Below, in pieces: positions 22,135-34,975 of a DNA stretch of 64,000 bases. Below the pieces are notes generated by a model that searched no databases, was not told the origin of the DNA, and saw nothing but the letters and a program-made list of their open reading frames with translations. The DNA comes from Neocallimastix lanati (nom. inval.) (lineage: Eukaryota; Neocallimastigomycota; Neocallimastigomycetes; Neocallimastigales; Neocallimastigaceae). Where the stretch lies: NCBI GenBank assembly GCA_016946835.1, contig JACVTC010000188.1, forward strand, positions 124,001-188,000. Reading direction: 5' to 3'. How positions within the stretch are numbered: the stretch's first letter is position 1; each line of letters starts with the position of its first letter. The translations under genes were made by a program, and so were the position numbers.

Positions 22135-23039
22135 TTCTAAAGAATTAAATTTAAACTTAATTAAATTTAACCCTTTTCTACAATTAATACTAATATTAAT
22201 TGAGAAATTAAAAAAAAAGAAAATACTTAACGAAACTTAAAATAGGGTAGGAGTTTATTATAAGAGATTAGTTCAAATAAAATTTTTATTAAAATATTTT
22301 TTATTAAAAATAATTTTTATTTAGATTTTTGTTATTTTTTAAAAAATTAAAAATTTATTTTGTTTATTATTATAATTATATTCTTATAATAATAACTCTT
22401 GATTTTCAAAATAAAGAAAATCAAGAATTATTTATAGTAAAGTTCCAAATCTTAATGAATAACTTTTTAGGAAAAGATTTGGGAGAAAAACCTAAAAAGT
22501 TTAATGATCAATTATTAATAAAATTGATCATATGTTAATTGAATAAAAACCGATAATTTCCAATCGGAAAACTTCAATTAACATTTGTTTTATTTAAACA
22601 ATGTCAATTATACATGACATTGTTTTATTTTAATTAATTTTTTAAATATTAATTATTCTTTTTTCATTTGATTTGTTACATTATGATTTTTAATATAATT
22701 TTATAATTATTTCTAAATTATAATTCTATAATTTATATTAGATTTGTTTAAAATTATATTAATGTAACAATTATTTAAATTAAAACTTAACATTTAATTA
22801 TCAAATGAATTTTAACAAATATAAAAAATATTAATGTTTAATTATTTTAATATTATTAATTAATACAATGATAAAGAATAATAATTTTACAATATTAATT
22901 TTAAATTATTAATAATAATTTTATATTAAAAATATTTTATAATAAAGTTAATAAATTTTATTAAATAAATATTATTTTATTTAATAAAGGTTAATAATTA
23001 TTTTTTTATTTTAATAAAAATTAATTATTATTCTTTACA
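22135..23039 (+). repeat. G3 LTR (solo, diverged)
   Basis: G-type LTR ending TTCTTTACA. Its start is mutated (no clear TG). Hairpins are conserved with changed sequences: CTTGATTTTC/GAAAATCAAG (22398-22425), AACTTTTTAGG/CCTAAAAAGTT (22461-22501), ATGATCAATT...AATTGATCAT (about 22502-22533). These are compensatory relative to G6. Confidence 0.72.
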
Positions 23040-23043
23040 ATCA

Positions 23044-23545
23044 TGATACGGTACCACCATAAATACCATAATTTAGTGAAACTTAGGTTAGAAATTATTT
23101 GATGAAATCTTATTGGTTAATAATAATTTAGTAATATTATATATAGTAAGTAAATAATAATAAAGAATGGTTCTTTTATTAATATTAATTTAGTTTTATT
23201 AATAATTTAACCTATAAACATGTTTATTAGTATAGTTTAGTATAGTTTTATATTTAGTTTACATTAATAACATAAGAAATTTGAGTAAATAATTATATTT
23301 TATTAAATGATTTAATTCTATTTTAACTAGTTAACAGATATTTATATTGATGATGTATTTTTATTGATGAATGATAATAAATAAATAAAATAAATAAACT
23401 AAATATTAAAGTGTGAATATTATTATTGTGTGTATTATTCTATATAATATTAGAATATATTATTTTGTCAATTATTCCCTACTGTTATCGTCCAAATAAA
23501 ATAAAATAAATATTGATATTGATGTTTAATAAAAATATCGTATCA
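23044..23545 (+). repeat. F-type solo LTR, array 1
   Basis: TGATACGGTACC to AATATCGTATCA, about 502 bp, with TGATAC/GTATCA ends. Preceded by ATCA and followed by ATCAT, the array-1 spacer. Similar to the F LTR at 57653-58114 (shared A-rich end and ATTCCTTATTGTC-like segment). Confidence 0.78.
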
Positions 23546-23551
23546 ATCATT

Positions 23552-24506
23552 TGTAATAATTTAATTATAAAATTAATTATAATTAAATTATTAACTACAA
23601 TTTAATAATAACTAAATAATAATTATTATTAAATTGAGAAAGCAAAAAAGATAAATATACTTATCTCTATAGGATAGAGTTTATTATAACTAATTATAAT
23701 AAACTAATAACACAGAATTGTCAAAGAAAAAAGATTATTTTATTTTATTTTTAAATTTGTTTTATTAAAACTTGCTTTATTAAAATGGAAATATAAAAAA
23801 TTTATTAATGTTATTACTATATTATAATTGTTATAATAATAACTCTTGATTTCTCAAAGAGAATTCAAGAGCATTATTTATACTTTTTTGAAAAATAAGG
23901 TTAAATTAAAAATGTTTTCTAATCTTAACAGATCTCTTATCTAGGAAAAGATTAGAGAGAAAAACCTAGATAAGATTTTTTGATCGATATTCTATCCATA
24001 TCGATCATCGTATCAATTAGGTAAAATCAATTACTTTTAAAAAGTGATTGGGAAAAACCCTAATTGACCGATTAGCTAATCTAATTTAATTGATCGAAAA
24101 TAAAAGAATAAAATAATAAAAGATATTTCGACCATAAAATCATAAATTTACAAATAAGGAAAATAACATAATGATATTAATAAACAAAATACAGAATACA
24201 TTATTAAAATGCATATTAGAATACATAATATATTTGTTTACAATTTAATTAAATAAATAAACCAGAATTAATAAATTTAATAATTAAATGTATAATTAAA
24301 TAAACTATAATTATTTATAAATATATGAATAATAATTAATTAAATAAATTTTGTTGTATTAAATTAATGAATATTTAATATGGAGTTAAATAAATTATTA
24401 ATAATATTTAAATGAATAAATATTATATAATTAAATAAAGCTATAATTATAACTTTAACTAAGAAAATATAATTATTTTATTTAAAAATAATTATAGATT
24501 CTTACA
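23552..24506 (+). repeat. G4 solo LTR
   Basis: TGTAATAATTT to GATTCTTACA, about 955 bp, with 5-bp target duplication TCATT (23547-23551 and 24507-24511). It carries CTCTTGATTTCTC hairpin and CTTATCTAGG/CCTAGATAAG hairpin of the G family. No internal region. Confidence 0.85.
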
Positions 24507-24510
24507 TCAT

Positions 24511-25424
24511 TGTTAGAAATTGAAATAAAAAATCTTTTATATCAATTTCTAATCTACAATTTTATATTAATAATATTATTATTAACTAAAATTGAGAAAT
24601 TTAAATTTGTTTTATTAAAATAAATCGAGTTTATTATAAGAAAATTTAAATAAATTTAATTTATTTTTTTTTTTTTTTTAAAAAAAATAATAAATAAAAT
24701 TTATTTTAAGATTAAAAAAGAATAAATTTATTGCTATTAATTTATAAAATTTTATTGTTATTATTATTTTTCTTATAATAATAACTCTTAATTTCTAAAA
24801 GAACTTAAGAGTCTCTATTTATACTTTTTCAAAATTTTAAATTAAATATTGTCTAATCTTAACAAATTTCTTATTTAGGAAAAGATTAGAAGAAAAACCT
24901 AAATAAGTTTCGATTAATATTCTAACATATTAATCATCGGATCATTAAGTAAAACCAATACCAATCAGTATCCGGGAAAACCTTAAAGATCGATTTTCTA
25001 ATTATTTTTATAATATATAATTTTAATTAAATGTCCAAAATAATAAATAAAAAAAATTAAAAATTGAATAAATTTGTCCAAAATAATAAATAAAAAAAAA
25101 AAAAAAATTAAAAATTGAATAAATTTGTCCAAATTTAGAAAAAATTTTTTGTTATGAAAAATTTTAAATAATTTTTGATTATGTCTAAACATTTAAATAA
25201 TATTAACTAATATTAATAAAATTTTTAATTATTAAGTTTAACTAATAATTGGTTAACTATTCCTAATTTTTAAATAATTTTACATGTAATAGTTATAGTA
25301 CATTGCTACAAAATAAATAATGATAATGTAAAAATAATGTATTTCTAATTATTAAGTATTTAATATATTAATACATAATAAGAAATAATAATTAAAATTT
25401 AAAAATTTATTATTATTTCTTACA
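24511..25424 (+). repeat. G5 solo LTR (diverged)
   Basis: TGTTAGAAATTG to TTTCTTACA, about 914 bp. Hairpins with altered but complementary arms: CTCTTAA/TTAAGAG (24785-24811) and CTTATTTAGG/CCTAAATAAG (24870-24907). Followed by the spacer ATCAT (25425-25429). Confidence 0.78.
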
Positions 25425-26192
25425 ATCATAGTAAAGAATGAATTAATAACATTTATTTTGTTATAAAATATTATTAATTATTCTTTAATTAAGTGTTCTT
25501 TCCTATATTCTTCATAACCTAAACCTCATTGTATAAATAATTTATTTTAATATAAATTAAATTTAACTTGCAAATAATATCTAATAAATTTTAATTAATT
25601 AATTTGTTGTATATTATTAAACATATGTATATATTAAAGTATTATTGTAAATATTAAAAATTATATACTTTTAAGATATTTTGATAATTAAATTTATTAT
25701 TAAAAATTATTATTAAAAATTATTAATTATTATAAAAATTTATTATTTAAATATTAACAAACTTATTAATTAAATATTATAAAATTTTATTTTATTTTTG
25801 AAAATAATTACAAGTATTATTTAAAATAATTAAAGATTATTTAATTTATTATATTAATCTTTAAAAACAATTTATTTAACTTAAAAATATCAAAGAAAAT
25901 AGTAAAACTATTTTCTATATATTTATTTTATAATTATCTTTAATTAAATTATATTTGAATATTATATTATTATATTTATAAAAATTAAAACAAAAATGAA
26001 TTATTGATATAAAATTAATTCAATAATTCTATAAAATTACTTAAATTATAAACAAATAATTATACTTTAAATTTATAAAAAAATATAAATATTGTAAATA
26101 TTTCTTAAAAATTAAATGTATGTACTTTAAAAAAATAAATTTTAATATTAATAAATAATAAATAAATTTTAATAAAAAGAAATTTTTTTTTA
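25425..26192. other. AT-rich noncoding debris
   Basis: Starts with the array-1 spacer ATCAT, then sequence resembling the worn start of a further G-type LTR (AGTAAAGAATGAATTAATAAC). Beyond that I see no gene, no clear LTR boundary and no tandem repeat. Confidence 0.45.
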
Positions 26193-26240
26193 TTTAAAAT
26201 CAAAACAGGGTAATACCCGTCCCCCCTGCTTGATTTTAAA
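26193..26240. other. GC-rich nested hairpin
   Basis: Perfect 11-bp outer arms TTTAAAATCAA (26193-26203) and TTGATTTTAAA (26230-26240) enclose CAGGG (26206-26210) and CCCTG (26224-26228). The apical loop holds TAATACCCGTCCC. It stands out as a GC island in AT-rich DNA. It could be an LTR fragment, a small palindromic mobile element or an RNA structure; origin unknown. Confidence 0.65.
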
Positions 26241-26761
26241 TCTATACGTGTCAACCCCGAGTCTACCAATCAAAAAATTATAATGAAATAATAAATCAAT
26301 AATTTGTAAATTTAATCATACTAACCTAATCCAATGCTTATTCCATTTATTAAATAGATACCCAAACGTAAACTTAAAATAAAATTATATTGAACTCTTC
26401 TATAAAATTATACTTTTAAGAAAAATTATAATAAAATTTTATCTTAATAATAATAAAAATAAATAAAAGATAAAATAATAAACAAAATTATAAATAAACT
26501 ACAAACAATTATTAATAACAATATTTTATTAATAATATTCTAAAATATAATATAATAAATATATTCTTTTTTCAAATATTATCAATTCGTTAATTAATAT
26601 TTAATGTTAAAAAAAAAATATGTTTAATCCTAATTATTTCTAATATTAAATTATTATTTTAACAATAACTTTATATATTAAATAAACTTGCAAATAAAAT
26701 TTTAAATAATTTTTTAAATATTAAACTTGTAAATAAAATTTTAAATAATTTTATAAATATT

Positions 26762-27534
26762 TGTAAAGAGTTCTATCAGAAATAGATTACAAATAACAAA
26801 TTTTAACACCAAAATAAAAAAAAAAACACGTAATAAAAATTCGTTTTTTTTAAATAAAATAATCTTTATTAATTAAAAAAAATTAAATCTCTTTTTTGTT
26901 ATTAACTATCATATAGTCAATAACTAATACATCGATTTAATTATAGAAATTTACATGTATTTATATTTTTTCATTATTACATTATAATATATTATTTCTA
27001 TCTAATTTACATATATTACTATTTATTTATAAACAAAATATTTATTAATAATTTTATTAAATAATAATTAACTAAACTAAACAATAATTAATTTAATAAA
27101 CTTTCAACTTATTTAAAATAATAATTAAATTCAATAACAACTCATTTATTATATATTTATTATATAAATATTATTAATACTAATGTTTATATATTTACAA
27201 TTCAAAACTATTTTTGTAAACTATTTAAACTAATTTTAACTATTTAAAACTATTCCGAAATTAATTTTAAAGTATTTTAAACTAACTAAACTAAATTAAC
27301 TAAGTTAAATAGAATAACTATTTTAAATAAACTAAACTAAATTAACTAACTTAAATAAATTATTTAGATTTAAGTTATTATCCAAAATTATTTAAATAAT
27401 AATTTTTCCTTTATGAAAAGTTTACATAAATTTATAATTAATTTTCATATACGAAAATCATAAATTTATGTAATTTTATTACATTAATTAATTATGTAAT
27501 AATTAATTATTAAAGATTTTATTAAATCTTTACA
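26762..27534 (+). repeat. Solo LTR nested in K repeat
   Basis: TGTAAAGAGTTC to AAATCTTTACA, 773 bp, with perfect 5-bp duplication ATATT on both sides (26757-26761 and 27535-27539). Ends resemble the G family (TGTAA...TTACA), but the family hairpins are not obvious. Confidence 0.8.
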
Positions 27535-27639
27535 ATATTAAACTTGTAAATAAAATTTTAAATAATCTTGTACATATTAAACTTGAAAATTTAAAATAAT
27601 ATTGCAAATATTAAACTTGTAAACAAATGATCATCTTTT

Positions 27640-27780
27640 ATTTCCTTTTATGTCCTTTTATTTATTTTATTTCTTTTCATTTCTTTTTAATTATTTTTTT
27701 TTTTATTTCTTTTTATTTCTTTTTATTTCTTTTTATTTCTTTTTATTTCTTTTTATTCCCTTTTATTTCTTTTATTATTT
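27640..27780. repeat. TTTATTTCTT microsatellite
   Basis: Pyrimidine-rich tandem TTTCTTTTTA units in the K repeat; a shorter version is in the right copy (about 34755-34810), so it predates or arose independently in both copies. Confidence 0.7.
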
Positions 27781-27946
27781 AAAATATAAATTAGTTTAAT
27801 TCTTGTGAAAAAAACTAAATAGATGTAAATATTTTCTTTATTCAATTATTCTTTGTTATTAATTTTATAATTGAAATATAAAATTAATTCTTCATATTAT
27901 TTAAATTAATATTTTTATTTAATTTTGATTTAATAAACATAAAACC

Positions 27947-28950
27947 GCTATTGAAGATTATCTGGAAGTTACCCAACAAGAAAAATGGTTTAATTTAAAG
28001 GCACTTAAAATAAGAAGAAACGAAACTATTAGGGATTTTAATTGGAGATATAATAACTTACATAATTCATTAAACCCTGAATCCCAGGAATTTATCACAA
28101 TTAAAGATTATTGTAATTCTATATCAAGTAGACCTTTTGTCAGAACCCAAGTAATTACTGCTCAACCAGATACACTTGAAGAGGCACTCCAAATTGCTGA
28201 ATTAGCCGAAAACGCAACTGAAACACCAAACATTCCGAATAACATAATAATGGCTTTGGGAAATGAAAATAATAGTTTTCAATCCTTATTATATGCCCAA
28301 TAGCTCTCCTTTTAATTTCTTACACAATAATCCTTATTATGACACTTTTGATAATAACATAAATCCCGTCCTTTATACTAATAATAAATCCTTCAATATT
28401 CCTAATAACAATGGAAATATGAATTTTAAATATAATAGAAAGTATAATAATTATTACAATTCTTATTCTAATCTTTATAATAATAATGAATACAATAACC
28501 GATTTAATCAAGGATTAAACAATAACTATTCTCAATATGACCCTTATAATAATTATCATAATAACAATTTTAATAATTTTGACAGTTACAATAGGAACAA
28601 TTTCAATAATAATTATTTGAAAAATGATAATAATCTTAATAAAATAATAACTTCAATAATACGAGATATAATAGTAATAGCAATAATAACATTAATAATG
28701 AAAGATTTCTCACAAACAATGTAAACAATGATAGGAATTTGAATAAACAAGTTAAAAATAATAATTATAATAATGTCAATAATAACAATTATATTAATAA
28801 TAATAATAAAACATTAAAATGTTTTAAATGCAATCAATTCGGATATAAATTACAAGATTGTCCATATTTTTATCGTGAATTAGCCATAATGGAAGAAGAA
28901 GGAAAGCTTAGTATCAATAATATTAATAATAACAATAAGTCTTTAAACTA
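27947..28950 (+). pseudogene. Element J Gag, 5'-truncated and frameshifted
   Basis: Recognisable gag core (I-E-D-Y-L-E-V, L-K-I-R-R-N-E-T-I-R-D-F-N-W-R-Y, I-T-I-K-D-Y, A-L-Q-I-A-E-L-A-E) aligned with D Gag residues about 90-180. It lacks the first about 90 residues, start codon, leader and primer site. Frame changes occur near 28260 and again before 28739; a stop is at 28301-28303 in the first frame. The Asn/Tyr-rich linker follows. The zinc knuckle reads C-F-K-C-N-Q-F-G-Y-K-L-Q-D-C, so the Zn-binding His is Tyr (consistent with a C-to-T change). It ends in the frameshift heptamer TTTAAAC. Confidence 0.85.
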
Positions 28951-28975
28951 ATTAATGGGAGAAGGAACACTCCCA
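28942..28975 (+). promoter_or_regulatory. -1 frameshift signal, element J
   Basis: T-TTA-AAC at 28942-28948 in gag phase with stop following, 7-nt spacer, TGGGAG (28956-28961), 8-nt loop AAGGAACA, CTCCCA (28970-28975). It is still perfect although J is otherwise broken. Confidence 0.78.
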
Positions 28976-29245
28976 GAAATCAAACCTATTCACATCAACC
29001 AATAATTCATACTATACAAGACTCTTCTGAATAGGAAATTATTGCTGCGGCCATTAGGAAAACAAAAAATAAAATTGATAACACACCTTATCATTAAAAA
29101 ACGACTAAGGAAAACTTATTATCAAACCAGCAACCTATTAAAATTCCTGCTAATAATAATACGATGGAAATGGAAATGGATAACGTTAATAATGATATTA
29201 TTATTAATAATAATAATAATAATAATAGTAATAATAATAATAATG

Positions 29246-29434
<189 letters not shown>

Positions 29435-32400
29435 GTACAATTAGTTTTAGTAATAAGGATAATAATAATACCAACGACATTTATAATTCAAATATTCTTG
29501 GGAATACTGAATCCTTAAAAATTTTAGATCCATCTATTATTAGTCAACCTTCTATTCAGAAAACAAAGGGCAAAAGAAATTATTGAATTAGCTAAAGAGA
29601 TAGAACTACCTAGCCAAAAGAAACAAGAAAATAATGATATCAATAATAATAGTAATAATAATATAATAAAAAAGGTAAAGATAATAGGTGATCAAAAACG
29701 ATATGACATAGTATATGATGTAGGAGATACTGTAGCCAACATAACAATTGGACAAATACTAGATTTGAATCTTAAATTAAAAACAGAATTATCTAAATCT
29801 CTTAAGCTAACAACGATGACTACAATTAATGAAGCCAATTATAACGAAGAAGATATATTATCAACTATTAAACAAGATAAAATAGTAAAAACTCATGGAA
29901 AAGTTGAAGGAGTTAATACAATTATATACTTAGATTAATGTTCTAGCATTAATTTGATTACTAAAAGTTTTCTAATAAGAAATAACATAAATATAAGTCC
30001 TTTATCACAGATAAAAGAAACTTTTCTTCAAGCATTTAATAATGAAACCATAGTCTCCAAACTTTTCGAGATTGAAATAACAATAGGAGATATTACTCTT
30101 AAAGAAATTTTCAGATTCATTGAAAAAGATGATATATTTAATGTATTAATTGGTGTTGATACTTTGAGAAATATGAAATTGATTATCAATTTTACAGACA
30201 ACAATTTATATCAAAAATTAGAAGATATTAAAAAAATTGGAAGTATTGAAAATGCTTCTATCCTTCGTTACGAGGAATTTAATAACGATTTTAATGATCT
30301 AAATTCCAATGATAAATGAAATAAATTATTTAAAAGGAAATAATAGTAATGAATTATATTATGATAATAAAAACAATGACCTTAATAAATATAATGATTT
30401 AAATAAAAATAATGATTTAAATAAAAATAATGGTTTAAATAAAAATAAGAATTCGAATAAAAATATAAAAATAAGAGTTCGATTAAAAATAAGAATTTGA
30501 ATAAAAGTAATAATTTCAATAAAGAAAATGGTTTAAATAATGGCTTAAATAAAAATGAGAACTTCAATAAAAATATTAAACCGAATAACAATAAAAATTC
30601 TCTTAATTTAAATGAAGATATTGATTTAAATAAAAATAAAAATTTAACTAATAATAATAATAATATTGACTCAAATGAAAATTTTGACTTTAATATAAAT
30701 ATAAACTTAAATAGAAATGATGATTTTATTGATATAAATAAAAATAATGTAATAAATTCGAAAAATGAGAATTTCTTAAATAATAATTATATTGAAAATG
30801 ATGAAGCTGCTAAAGAATATCTTTTATGTACCCAAGATCAATATGAAAAGATTTTTATTAATGATAATAAGAATAAATTTAAGGAAGAATTAATAGAAGA
30901 AATCATTGAGGGAACAGATGAAGACAAAAGACAAACCCTTAAACAATTATTAGAAAACAACGAAGAGTTACTAGCTATCAGCACTGATGATTTGGGAAAA
31001 TCGAAACTATTAGCTCATGAAATTAAGTTAAATCCAAATCAAAAACCTATTAAGTAGAGGAAATATAGAATTTCTGACAAAAAGAAAATGGAAATCTTAA
31101 GAGATTAAATTCAAAAACTCCGAGATAATGGACTCATCGAGCCTTCTCAATCTTCTTGGTCTTTCCCAGTTGTTCTTGTACCTAAAAATAATGGTACATG
31201 GAGAATGTGCGTTGACTATCGGAAGCTCAATGACATCACAGAGAAGGATGCCTACCCATTACCATATATTGAAGAAATATTATACTCAGTAGGTAATGAT
31301 GTAAAATTTCTGTCTACACTTGATCTATTTTCCGGATTCCACCAGATTCCAATGAAAAAGGAAGATAGGGATAAAACATGTTTTACTACCATTTATGGAA
31401 ATTATAATTTTAAAGTAATACCATTCGGATTATGTAATGCTCCCGCTACTTTCCAAAGGGAGATGAATAGAATATTTTTACCTTTAATAGGAAAATGTAT
31501 GTTTGTCTACATTGACGATTTAGTAATCTTTTCATGCAGCTTGGAAGAACACTTAAATAATCTCCAAGATATTTTCAATATTATCAAAGAAAATGGTCTT
31601 AAAGTTAATCTCTCAAAATGTCACTTTTTGAAAAAAGAAGTTCAAGTCTTAGGTCATCTTCTAACTACTGAAAGCATTAAAACAGTACAGAAGAAAGTTG
31701 ATTCAATTAAAATTATGAAATCACCAACTAATTTAACTCAATTACGTTCTTTTTTGGGTGCCGTGGGGTATTACAGAAAATTTATTAAAAACTATTCAAG
31801 CATTGCTCAACCATTATATAAATTACAGAAGAAAAATACAAAATTTCAATGGACCCAGACAGAAGAAAATGCTTTCAGTGAACTAAAAGAAAATTTAGTA
31901 AAAGCTCCAATACTTAGTTTTCCAAATTTCGATAAACAATTTATAATAAGAACAGACGCATCATATGACGGGTTGGGTGATGTATTAATCCAAAAAGATA
32001 ATGAAGGAGTTGAACACCCTATATTTTATGTTAGTCGTACATTAAAGAAATATGAATTAAATTATAGCGTAACAGATATTGAAGGAACTGCTGCTTTCTA
32101 TTGTACAAAAAAATTTAAATCATACCTTAATAGTAATAATTTTAAAACTATTCTTTTTACCGATCATAAACCCCTAGTCGGGTTATTTAACAATAACAAA
32201 GAACCTAATAACTCTAGACAAATGAGATGGGTTGTTACCTTGAGCATGCTAAATGTCATTGTCAAATATGAACCTGGAAAGAAAAATGTGGTCGCCGATG
32301 CTCTTTCACGACTACCATTAAATAAAAAAGAAAATCGAAAAATTCTAATTACGAATTCCATTGATACAAATAATAATGAAATAAACTTAAGCAAATCAAT

Positions 32401-33537
32401 TAAAGAATTCCTTAAAAGAAAAATTATAATTATTGATAATGTAAAATATTATAAAGAAAACAATAAATTAAGGAAAATTATTGACAATAAAGAAGAAAAA
32501 ATTGAGCTATTATTATCCGCACATAACGTAGGACATGAAGGTTTTCATAAAACCTATAATAGATTGAAGAAAAATTACTATTGGGAAAATATCAGCAAAG
32601 ATGTGGAAATTCTAGTTAAAACATGTCATCAATGCCAGTTGAATAGACCTCAACCTGCAAATATAGGAACTGAAAATCATGCTACTATACCAGAATCCCT
32701 TTTTCGTCGAGTTGGTCTAGATATTATTGGTCCCCTCCCCGAAACCAAATCAAAAAACAAATATATTATAGTACTTGTTGATTATTTCACTAAGTGGGTG
32801 GAAGCTGAACCACTCATAACTATTGAATCAAATGATGTAATAAAATTTTTAACAAGAGTATTTTCACATCATGGTATTCCGGAAGTATTAATTACCGATA
32901 ATGGACCTCAATTTACTTCAGACACAACGAAAGGATTCCTAGATTTATATGGTGTTTATGTACATTACACAAGCACCTATCACCCTGAAAGTAATGGGCA
33001 AGTTGAAAACCGAAATCGCGAAATTGGAAAATATTTAAGGTTATTGGGAAACAATCAGAAGGATTGGGATGAAATTCTACCAAGTGTACTTTGGGCCCTT
33101 AGAACATGCAAAAGTGAAGTTACTAAATTCAGTAATTTCGAACTTCTTTATGGTAGAACCGATCTTCAACCTTTCGAGTTATCGTTAGATATAAATGATA
33201 GACATATTCATGAAACAACAGAAGAATATTTAATTAGGAAATTTACTACTCATTGGAGATGGATTTTAGAAGCTACCAATAATATTAATAATCCTAATAA
33301 ATTATGGGAAAATAGACGAAGACAAAAAGATTCAATGAAATCTACTTTTGAAAAAGGATATTTAGTTTTAATCCGTAATTTTTCACGCAAAAAACTCGAT
33401 CGTTATTATATTGGACCTATGAAAATTGTCAAGATGGAATTTAATACAGCAATATTATGTGACCCACTTACTGGTGAAATTGCTGATAGAAATGTCCATA
33501 AGAAAAACCTAATTCATTATTATACATGGCACAATGA

Positions 33538-33556
33538 GGCTTCAAGGGACGAAGTC
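33538..33556 (+). promoter_or_regulatory. Conserved 3' hairpin, element J
   Basis: GGCTTC-AAGGGAC-GAAGTC; one arm base differs from A, D and E but still pairs (G:U). It overlaps the last Pol codons (S-R-D-E-V). The tract AAGCGGGGAGA follows, then the LTR. Confidence 0.75.
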
Positions 33557-33577
33557 CATAGTTAAGCGGGGAGATTC

Positions 33578-34281
33578 TGATCCGGAACTAGCTTATTTAC
33601 TTCAAATAAGCATACATAAAAATAATAAAAAGAAAAAAATATAAAATGTTTATAATAATGAAATTATTTAAAATTAAAATAGTTATAATAAAAAAATTTT
33701 TATTTATAATAAAATTATTTCTAATAAAAATAATTATCTATAAATTGTTTTTAATAAAATAAATACAGAAATATTTAATTCTGTATAAAATTAAATCGAT
33801 TGACAATACTAACTATTATTTTTATTGTTTTCTCTAAAATAGATTATTATTTTCAGTATTCTTTTTACAATAATAAACTTTATAAGAATATAATATTAAT
33901 AATTTACAAGAATATTAAATTATATATTAATTGATAAATTAAAACATTATTAGAATAGATAGTTAAAATTTTAAATATAAATAAATCATTAATAATTATA
34001 CAACTATATTTTAAAATAGATACTTTAGAATAGGTTAATTTTAAAATATATTAATATTAAAATAACATCCATAATAGAATAATATAAATAAATATATATG
34101 TTATTGTTCAATTCAAGATTCATGTAAAAAACTATAAAAGGAAAAAATTTTCTTTCTTTTGAAAAAGGACGACAATAAAATAAAATAAAAATTTATAAAA
34201 TACTTTTAAACTAATAAAAATTTATTTATAATATTTAATATTGTGTTTTTAAAATATTGTGTATGATCTGTGCCCATATCA
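33578..34281 (+). repeat. Element J 3' LTR
   Basis: TGATCCGGAAC to CATATCA, about 704 bp, directly after the polypurine tract. No matching 5' LTR is present; the left side of J is replaced by the K repeat. Right boundary inferred from TGAT/ATCA ends. Confidence 0.65.
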
Positions 34282-34282
34282 A

Positions 34283-34975
34283 TGCAAAAAATTATAATGA
34301 AATAATAAATCAATACTTTGTAAATTTAATCATACTAACCTAATCCAATGCTTATTCCATTTATTAAATAGATACCCAACCGTAAACTTAAAATAAAATT
34401 AAATTGAACTCTTCTATAAAATTATACTTTTAAGAAAAATTATAATAAAATTTTATCTTAATAATAATAAAATAAATAAAAGATAAAATAATAAACAAAA
34501 TTATAAATAAACTACAAACAATTATTAATAACAATATTTTATTAATAATATTTTAAAATATAATATAATAAATATATTCTTTTTTCAAATATTATCAATT
34601 CGTTAATTAATATTTAATGTAAAAAAAATATTTTTAGTTCTAATTATTTCTAATATTAAATTATTATTTTAACAATAACTTTATATATTAAATAAACTTG
34701 TAAATAAAATTTAAAATAATATAGTAAATATTAAACTTGTAAACAAATGATCTTCTTTTATTTCCTTTTATGTCTTTTTATTTCTTTTTATTTCTTTTTA
34801 TTTCTTTTATCATTTATAATATAAATTAATATAATACTTGTGAAAAAAACTAAATAGATGTAAATATTTTCTTTATTTAATTATTCTTCGTTATTAAATT
34901 TTATAATTGATATATAAAATTAATTATTCATATTATTTAAATTAGTATCTATATTTAATTTTGATTTAATAAGCA
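34283..34975 (+). repeat. K repeat, right copy
   Basis: Direct repeat of 26270-27939 without the nested LTR, with scattered differences. Both copies are preceded by CAAT. Confidence 0.65.

Larger units (their letters stand above)
26270..27939 (+). repeat. K repeat, left copy (interrupted)
   Basis: Similar to 34283-34975 over its whole length (e.g. AAAAAATTATAATGAAATAATAAATCAATA near the start; CTTGTGAAAAAAACTAAATAGATG near the end). It is interrupted by a solo LTR at 26762-27534. Probably an LTR (right copy TGCAAA...AAGCA; left copy TCAAA...AAACA). Its end abuts the truncated gag of J. Confidence 0.65.

Noticed and set aside
28320-28511. Minus-strand Ile/Val/Leu/Tyr-rich open frames here and around 29094-29480, 46755-47276, 47588-48325, 48767-49177
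   Set aside because: They are the reverse or shifted readings of AAT/AAC repeats, not genes.
30497-31057. Separate gene in J between 30309 and 31057
   Set aside because: Low-complexity Asn/Lys stretch in frame with downstream RT apart from stops; it is the decayed protease-RT linker.
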